Positions 40,065-49,600 of a stretch of 64,000 nt of DNA are shown piece after piece (the first letter of the stretch is position 1; each line of letters begins with the position of its first letter). This DNA comes from Struthio camelus (Eukaryota; Chordata; Aves; Struthioniformes; Struthionidae), in the NCBI RefSeq assembly GCF_040807025.1, contig NC_090954.1, positions 14,339,501 to 14,403,500 on the forward strand, in the 5' to 3' direction. The notes under the pieces were generated by a model that did no database searches, had not been told where the DNA came from, and saw only the letters and a program-made list of their open reading frames with translations. The position numbers were made by a program, and so were the translations under genes.

Positions 40065-40282
40065 TTCAACAATTTTTGCTCTATATTAACAGTGACACCT
40101 GCTGACCATTTCTTTTGGTTAGTCAGTTCTACTGAACTTGTCATGTCTCCACGCAGATATTAGGTGGCCCATGGAATTTGGAACTCCAGCCACTATCAGA
40201 TCCTTTCTCTTCCAGTAGAGAACTTACTGAGTGGGGGAATATATTATATGCATATACAAAAAAATATTTATTTGTATATATA

Positions 40283-40306
40283 GTGTGTGTGCATACACAC
40301 ACACAC
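40283..40306. repeat. (GT)n/(AC)n inverted microsatellite
   Basis: A (GT)4 tract is followed after GCAT by a (AC)6 tract, so the two arms can pair into a short hairpin. It lies in the probable SLU7 3'UTR, about 200 bp downstream of the stop codon. Confidence 0.8.
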
Positions 40307-40500
40307 TCTCTAGAATTGCTGTACATATTGTACTGCTTATATCTGCTGTAAGAAGTTTTCACCAGCTTCTGTGGCACAAGAAAAGAAGCGCTCTCTGCCA
40401 TTTCTGGCATCTATTACACACATGGAAGTTAAGCGAGCATCTAGAGACTTGTAAACAAGCATGAAAAAAGTCTTGTGTATTGGAATGATTTTCACCATGA

Positions 40501-40680
40501 TTACTGCCCAAGAAAAGAGGCCATGGGATCATCAGGTCTCTGACGTTTCATTCTATAGGCTTCCATTTCCTCCTCTGTTGGCTCCCTGGTTTCATATACG
40601 CTGTTATATGGTCTCTTCCTCTCATCTAACTGCATGATTTCTTTAACATGGAGTAGACGAGCCTCTTCTGCATTTAATGC
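40501..40680 (-). CDS. SLU7: SLU7 coding exon 15 (last)
   Basis: Residues 522-580 and TAA stop. It follows the acceptor TTCCACTTCAG and encodes [14 protein letters not shown] through the very conserved C-terminus [10 protein letters not shown]. Confidence 0.97.
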   Translation of the reverse strand, partial: ALNAEEARLLHVKEIMQLDERKRPYNSVYETREPTEEEMEAYRMKRQRPDDPMASFLGQ

Positions 40681-43600
40681 CTGAAGTGGAAGCAAAAAAA
40701 CCCCCCAGACAATTAGTTTGTATTAGGTTCTAGTACAGAGAACAAGCAGAAAGCAGAATGGTGGGACTCAGCGATGCACATCTCTCGGGCCCATCTAACG
40801 GGCACGCTTCATCTAACGCTTATTTTTGAGCATTTAACTTAAAATGAGCTAAGGTGATATTTAGCAAACAAGATATTTTAATCCCCTTCCAGTTGCCAAA
40901 AATCAAGTAAGAAACTCCTAGGTTTCACCTAAAATGTAACTCTGTTCCAGAAAGTACAGAAGCAGACAAGCAAGCATGTGATTTTACTGTTTTTCAGTCA
41001 GGGTGCAATGTTAAAAAATGCTCTTTGAGCATACAAACTGTCCCATTTCTCAAACTACTTGCTATTCAAAAGAAGTCATATTTCTACTGTGTTTTGGTAG
41101 GAATAACGTTAGTTTAACACTCTGGATATCCAGAGGTAGGCTGCTGTGCTTGCGTAGGGTTCCATTCAGCAAGACGCTGTGGATGGATTTATTGCATCGA
41201 CTGCGAGACTGAGCCCGAGTCTGGGATAGAAAGTGTTAAGTCAAGCTTTGCTCTCTCCATCTTTCCTCAATAGCCAAATCCCTGTGTTCTGCAATGCCTT
41301 TTATTATAGATCTACAGCTGTAACAGGGGCCTAGGAAGGATTCTAAATCGTCTGAACTTAAATCTTCTAAACTAAATACTTATTGCATGTTTGCCTGAGG
41401 TCAAAGCCTGCATCAACACAGTACATGCGAACCGAAATGGGGAATAACAGCTATGTACCCTAGAACATCTAACAGCATTTTTAATTTACTTCAACTCAAA
41501 AGTAGCAGAGAACATCCCACAGAATACAAGAACCATACTGCGGTTTTCATAAAACAGACATTGTTCGAAAATGCGTTTGAAGAGTATACTGCACCTTTTT
41601 AAGTTTTTCTTGTTTCTTTTTCTCTTCACCCTCACTATCGGAATTTGAGCTCTTCTTGTGTTTCTTCTTCTTCTTGTCTTTCTGTTTTTCTTGGTGGATC
41701 TGTAAAGTGGAAAACAGCTGCAGTTAAGACTCGATTAGCAAACATTAGTAACGCTTAAGGCATTAAACCCTAAGTGTTTATCAAAGCTATTTCAGAGCTT
41801 AGTTTTGAATAAAGAAGAGATGTTAATGATCTAATAATGCAGTCTGATAATTTTCAGATTCATTCATTCAAACTACACAATTTGGTAGTTACTTTTCTTC
41901 AGTATTTTAAGAGATGGAAACATATATGCATCTCCTCCCTTAGAAAGGGAAATGGCCTACCTCCATCAGAGTTTTGGGTTTTGTCAGGTGTTCTTCGTCC
42001 CTGGGTTGGTCTTCCGGTAAGCTTGCTTCAGTATTCTATACAACAGACAATAGGAAGGATACTCGTTTACAAAGCATATTTCAAAATGGAAGGACAAGTA
42101 AAATTTTAGCTTCATTTATAAAATTTTAGCTTCATTCATTACTATTTTTTAAGTAGTATATAGATAGATGCTTTATAGCTGTTCCCGAGTGACTAAATTA
42201 AGCAATACTTACAGCAATTTCTTTCCCAGCTTCTCCTGTACAGTAAGAGAACTTGACAAACGAGTGGCAGCACTTGTAACCCCACTTGCCTTCTTTCCAG
42301 TATGAACCCCAAATGCACTGCAAGAGGAAACACCATAGCAGTTACACCCATAAAGATACTCCCATGAAAGGCAAGCTGCAACTTATTGCTGAGGTTTTTT
42401 CCTGATAAGGAGTAACCTATTCAAACAATTCAGAAGGGGAAGTTATGCAATTTTACACTAGTCTCATGGGTACGGTTTCAAAAAGAGAAGAACAACAGCA
42501 TAGGGACAACTCATATTCAAGGCAAGAGGAAACAGAGCAATGAATCCCATTCAGTTTCTTTAAAGATCTCCATTGTTAACTCCTCAAATTCACACTACAC
42601 CTATGAGAAGTTAAAATTCCTGCTTAGTGGAAAAGCGAGCGTGCAACACTTCAAAAAGAAGTGATTTATTTACTGTTTTAATTATACTGCACTGTCCCTA
42701 CACCTCAATACCTCTTAAAGGGAAGAAATTTAATTTTTTAAATTTAAATTAGGTGCTTACTGTGTGGTTGTTGATCTTTACATCCTCTTCATATTTAGAG
42801 CAAGCAATGGCTTTCTCTTGTCCTTTGATGACTGTTCCATGCCTAGAATACTCCACGTAATCTTCTGTTTGAGCTAACAATAATTCAGGGGGTGGGGCAT
42901 CTAGATGTTCTTGTCCGCCATACTGTAATGCAAACAGAATGACATACACAGTTTTGCAGAGAAAAAAAAAAAATCTTATATGTAGTTAAGCATAAGTTTC
43001 AAAAACTTCACCTTGAGTGTCTTCTCTATCTAGGCTATATGACCTCCAGATCAAAACGCTACAGAAGAGAAGTGGGTGGAGACAGTTTAATCTCCAGCCA
43101 ATAGCTAGGGACAGAAGCACATCTACTGCGGCCATAGATTTTTTTCTGTCTGAAGGATTGTAATAGTGCTATTCCTCACTGCAGAGATCTTTCAGACCAG
43201 GAAAAGTCTTCAGAGCAAAACCAAGATTGGTTTTCTGATTTTTGAATAACTGAGCAGTGCTTTCTTTATTTTTTTTTGGGGGGGGGGGGGGGGGGTCAAC
43301 GTGAATGTTGAAAAGGTTAGAATCTGCATGGGTGATTTAGCTGTTATTCAGTTGTCCAAGAAACTGGTAACAAAATATAAAATAAATTTTTATTTAGAAG
43401 ACTGCACCCAAAACCAGAGTCTGAAAATTCTGACTTTTGAAAGCTTTTCACACTTCTTAAGAGGAAAGAAATATTTAGAAATAGTTTTCAAAGACAGTCT
43501 TTAGAAAAGATGCTGCTTCTAAATAACATAAGTTTTTTTTAACCACTTTTATTATTTTTAAAATAAAATATCTAGATTCCCACTCCACCTACATACTGCT

Positions 43601-46600
43601 GTCAGATTTTTCAACAGAAAAATTCTGGCAGCTAAGAAAAGCCCTCCTGAGAATCCAGAGAAATCCTAGCAGATCTTCAAATACACTGTTCCTATATTAC
43701 ATAATTTACTGAATGCAATAGATTATAGACAGTTTATTATACATATGTACATACACATATATACATATATATCATAGAGCAGGTCAGAACAGCTGACATG
43801 TTTTGACATAGCATTACTAATGTCATTTGTTCCGTAAGACCAAAACTCAACAGAATCTTTCTTAAATAAAACCAAACGTCTATTACCTTCTCTAGAATGC
43901 TTTCTTTCTGCTGCGCCTTGAAATCTTCTTTTTTCACTTTGAAGGACTTATAAAGTAGCTCTAATTTTGTAGGGTCTGCTTGAAGATGAACTTCAGAGCC
44001 TTTGTCATAAGCCTCCCAAGCAAACACTGCGTACACAAGAGGTGTCACTCAATATTTACTCTAACTGACGTGTGTATTCAAATTATCACCTCTAGTTTTG
44101 TGATAATTTTTAAAAACCTGAATCTAAAATTACAAGGATTTTTTTCTCCTTTTCAAAAAAAAGCAGTATTGTTAACTTAAACATGTTTCATTCCCTTGGA
44201 AAAAAAAAACAAACTTACACTGAGTCTGTGCCATTGAAATAGTATCTCCAGTGTAACGGACAAAGTTGTCACCTGCATAACCAACTCTGCAGAAAAAAAA
44301 CAATATGATATTTAGCATGCACGTAATGCATCATTTCCATACTTATGCCTTTTAAAACACACTCACAGAACACCAACAGGAAAGTAAAAACTCTCCTTTG
44401 TGCCCTGATAGTTAAGATGAAGGGAGAGGAAGCAGCATTCAACTCAGTATTTGAACTAAAAGTCTAAGCTCTCAAAGTCATAAAAGCATTAGATACCAAC
44501 CCAGAACGCTTGATGCCTATGTTTATATGGATATGTTTTAAAATGCAGAATGGGAGCTCTGTCTGGGCATGGGATACCAAGCACCATGAAGCCAAGCTTC
44601 AACCTAATTGCACAATAAATACATATGAATGGCAAGTGATATTCTAGCACAGTGATTTTCAGGTTTTGGATTTGTAGATCCCTTCTCCCTCCCACCAGGT
44701 ACTGTAGCGAGTTAAAGCCTGATAATAGCTTTGCTTTCTTCAGTTACCTTTTGCACATCCCTTTGAAATGACTCACAAAGAGTATATGAACCACAGGTTG
44801 AAAATCAAATACTGTTAACAGTCCAGTTTCCCCCTCTTTTCATCTCCACAAAAACCACTCTGAAAAATTCACGATCTGCAATGCTGTTGCAAAAACATGG
44901 ATTCGACAAAGGTCAAATTATGACTCTAGAGAGAAGTGAAAGCTCCTGCATCCGAAATAAAATGGACTGACTGGCATTATTCTAGCTGGGGGCAAGGAGA
45001 GGTGGAAAGAGCCTTATTTGCCAGTATTTAACCACTGCCATTCTATTTTAGACAGCAAGCTAATCCAGTTACTGTACTCTGAATAAATGTTTCTAGTCAC
45101 AGCTTGTCTACTCTGTATGTCTGCTGCACTACATGGGTCAAGGCTGGGTCACAGCTCAAGTGCTTGACTTGGGTTTTTAAGCAAGACAGTCTTGTGTGTA
45201 GCCAAAAGCCAGCTTAAGGCATTCTTTTTTAATCAAGTCGTCCATCTAAACAAAGCCAAAACTTTCAGATCTTTAGTACGCAGACCCCATTAATAGACGG
45301 GGAATGTTTGCTCCGGATTCAGGCATTTAGTTAGACACCACAGATACTCCACGCTAGGTATCCACTGCTGAATGCCTCTCAACAAGTAAGGGATGAAGTT
45401 TTAGATTCAGTTACTGAAATACTTTTCATAAACATCATTTTTGCTTATAGGTATCATCTCTAGATACAGTAGACTGTTCTTATCCTTGTTCCATACACAC
45501 ATCAGCACACCAAGTGGTGGTCCTCGTGTCCCTGAGGATCATTAAAATACTACTTTAAACACTAAAACAAAACAGAAAATGCTGGTAACAACAATTTTTT
45601 CATGTTTACCATACAGTATTACTGAAAGACTTTTCTATCCATAATGGACTAGGGATTCATTAATAAAGATACACAGCTATGCAAGGAAATACAAAATTAC
45701 TAAAGTAATCTCATTTTTTAAATAGAGTTTTGTTGGATACTTGACCGTTTCTCTGTTTTAACTTACTCGTCTGGATTCTTGCCTGTATTGGCATATGGGT
45801 TCTCCCTCATTGCTCTTGTTTTGGGATCATAATAAGCAGAGTTTGGATCTAGATTCCTGAGGTACTAGGGGAAGAAAACAACATACAAGATATTTGATTA
45901 AAAATTTATGATTTTAATAGAACCAAAATTAGTACTGTAACCCCCAACTTAGACACTTTAAAATGGAAAAATCTGTGCAAGGGGATGACCTTTGAGAAAT
46001 CATAACACGCGTAGCAGTAGAACTGAGAATACACCTTAATCTCTAAACACCAAATTCATTAATAATAGTGCAATTTTTGAAATATGTATATAAAAGATCA
46101 GTAATAGAACTCTATACTCACTTTTGCAATATCTTCACGAATACGTAAATTTCGAACTGTGATACGTCTTTTAGAGTCAAAGTTCTGTCCAGGCATATCA
46201 ATGTCATCTGCATATTTATCTTCATCTTCATCTTCACTGTTATGATCTCTTTCCTGAGGAGAGAGAGAGGAAACTTCTAACTAAAACGAACATTCAGAGA
46301 TAGGAAACTTCTACATAAAAATGAGCATTCACTCTAGAAACAAGAATCTGATTTTAGTGGTTTGATTAAAAATTCTGCAGACCCTGTAGTTAAAAGTTAG
46401 TATCATTTATTTGGGCTTAAGTATGCTAATCTATCATGCAGTTATATTCCACAGTTCAGAAATACCCTTGTTACTGTTATTTGCACTGTGGAAAGAGTTA
46501 CAAAAACACAACTATGATGATGTTAAGACAACAGTTATATTGATCAAAATATACAACATGTTAAAAACTAGTTATTCTCTTGCACCTCTAAGGTTTGACA

Positions 46601-49600
46601 ACACACAGGAGTTATTAGCTATGAAATCCAGCACCCTCTGCCCAAAAAAAAGGGCAGCATGAAGCCAGTATTGAAACTCTCCTGCCACCCCTGTTTCACT
46701 GCTTCACTAACTACAGATTTTTTTCTTCCCCCATGGTGTGATGCAGTGGATAATCATCTTACTGTCTGTGAATTTGGTTCCTCTTCTCCCCATTGGTGTC
46801 TCGGGGAGTTCTGCAGCAAACAAAAAGCACATCAGCAGAGAACACAAGATAATGGAGAGAAGGAAGAAGGCAGGGAGATAAAGAACAACCAAAGCAGAGC
46901 TTATTCCTATGGCCTAGACTTACTGGAAGCAAAAATACAGTAACTGGGTCACAAAACACACAAAGACCACTCCCATCTAAACGTTTTAAGACAGAGAGCT
47001 TGTAAGCGGATCTACTGCAGAAACATGTTGGAGACCTTTTTACTGTATTCCCAACTGAATTTCCAAGCCCTTGCAAGAGTGGTAAATTCCAGAACTATCA
47101 CTACTATATAAAGTCTGTTATTCTAGTCTAAAACATTAATGTTCAAAAGCATAACTCATAGCACGTCAAAAAAATATGACTCAACTCTGAAACCCTCAAA
47201 CCCCCCAAACTATACGTTAACAAATATATACGTGATATTTAATTAAGAATGATGGGAATACAGAGCATAAATCAGGAGCCATAACCTCATCTGGAGAAAT
47301 ATAGCCAAACTTTTCCTTTTTTTTTTGAATCTGTTTAGCCTCTAACGTGAGAATCCTTGGGGAAGTAAAGACTGAAACAAGAGTGCTGGTCTTCAAGGAC
47401 TTCAGTTATGAGAAGAGGCACCAGTCTTGCTTCTCTGTTTATCAGAAATGGTTCTTTATGTTTCAAATATACTTTTCTTCTACCAGTTCTATTTTGTAAG
47501 GAATAAATATACGGAGGCTAAAAATCTTGCTCTATGGTGGCAAAAAGAATAAGAACCTTATCCACCTGGAAAGAAGTTCAGGCTTACTATGTATTTTGTG
47601 TTGGTTGGAGATTAAGTTTACTCTGCCATCTAGTGACAAAATGCAAGGTGACAACATATGGAAAATGGAGGCCCAATTGTACGTACTCTATTGGTTAGTG
47701 TGTTTTTTCTTACAGTATAATATTTTGATTAAGAAAACCCCTCAAAATACTTCTCACCAGTAATGATCTCTACTCCCCCTCGTTTTATAAACCTAGAAAA
47801 TTATCACAAATACCTCTTAAATTAGAATTTTATATTAAAGATTATCAGAAGCCTTGACTAGATAATCCAAGAGGAGCTTGCAGAAGTTAGTGGAAGATGC
47901 AAACTCTGTGGAGTTGCAAGCAAGAAGCTTGCATATCCTCAGCCTTCAAATAACCAAAGACACTGCAAAGAGTGAATCAATAACTGAGGAAGATACAAGT
48001 TTGGTTCTAAGGAAAAGAAAATGCCTTCCTATTCCTATTTATATGAAGCATTAATCAAGCAACCCATAGTCACATAATGGTCATAACCACATTAGTCAGA
48101 CATAACAATCTTTACATTAAAACTCTCATTTTAGTGCGTGAACAAAATTACTACATGGGAAATTATTTTTTTCTGACCCACAATTCCATATCATTCATTT
48201 TAGCAAGAAATACTAATTGCCAGAACTGAAGCAGGAAAGTCTTGCCTATGAGGGGAAAAACAAAGGCACTTTCATTTGAAAAAAGGTATTTTGCATTCAC
48301 GTAAACAACACAGAGTATGGATGCATTACGAAGCACTGAAGCATTACTTCAATGCTTCAGGCAGGTCATGTTACTGAAGGGCACGGAAAGCAATAGGAAA
48401 CTCAGTCTGCAGAGTAAGAGCATCAGAGAGCAAAAGCGACCTTTTTATCTTTATTCAGCCTAAACAAAAATGAATTAGGGTTTAGTTTCCTTACCACTTG
48501 CTCCAGCTTTCCTGATGCTAACTCCTCCTGAAGCTTCTGGGCTTTCAGCGTACGTTTGGCCTGCATATCATTAAAATGCACTTGTTTTAATACTTTCTTT
48601 CAATCCCAAGTGTGTAATAAGACTCATCACAAGCACCTCTTACGACCACTATCGTTTTAACAAGTATTAATTATTACAAAACGTGGGCTGCGAATTCTCT
48701 GGGTGCTTGTCAAAAAACAGCAGCCCAGCTTGCCTACCCTACTCTTACATTTACCATGTTATATTTTTTCAGATCAAGGAAAGGAAATGTGTATATACTA
48801 ACCATTTTGCTGTTTCATATTATTCTGTTAAAGAGTTTATTAGAGACTACGCGGCTATACTATCCCTACGTACTTCCTAAAAATACTCCCTAACCATCAA
48901 TTTTTAGATTAAGAAAAAGCTCAAAGCATTTCAATAGAGTTTAAGAACAAACATATTTTATTATTGTGTCCTTTTATGCTGAATCTAGTTAAGAACTTCA
49001 ATGCTTGAGGTAGGTCATGATTTATACTGCAAGCATTTATGGTTCATCCAGGAAATACTGAAGTCTAAAGTGAGACTCTGAAGCAGCCACGTAGTGAAAT
49101 TTTGTATGTTTGACATCACAGAACCATAGAATGGCTGAGACTGGAAAGGACCTCTGGAGATCCTCTAGTCCAACCACCCTGCTCAAAGCCGAGTCGGCTA
49201 CAGCAGTTTGCTCAGGACCGTGTGCAGCTGGGTTTTGAATATCAACAAGGGTGGAGACTCCACAACCTCGCTGGGCAACTCATTCAAGTTCAATCACTCT
49301 TACAGTGAAAGCAAGCTTTTTCTTATGTTTAAATGGAATTTCTTGCCCTTCAGTTTCAACTCAGCGACTCCTGTCCTGTCCCTGGACGCCACTGAGAAGA
49401 GTCTGGCTCTGTCTTCTTAATATTCTCTCATCACACATTAATACACATATACAAAAATCACATCACTAACATCCAGAATACCTTCATCTAGCATTAGCTT
49501 TCCTGTGCACTATAGGGAAAAACTCAAATCCTCAGATCAGGCCCACAAAGGCACTTAGGTATCTAACTGCCTTTTGGAACAGGCCTACCATCCAGCCAAG

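Noticed and set aside
49208-49420. 70-72-codon frames on the plus strand
   Set aside because: They are fragments of the CR1 3' end read in antisense.
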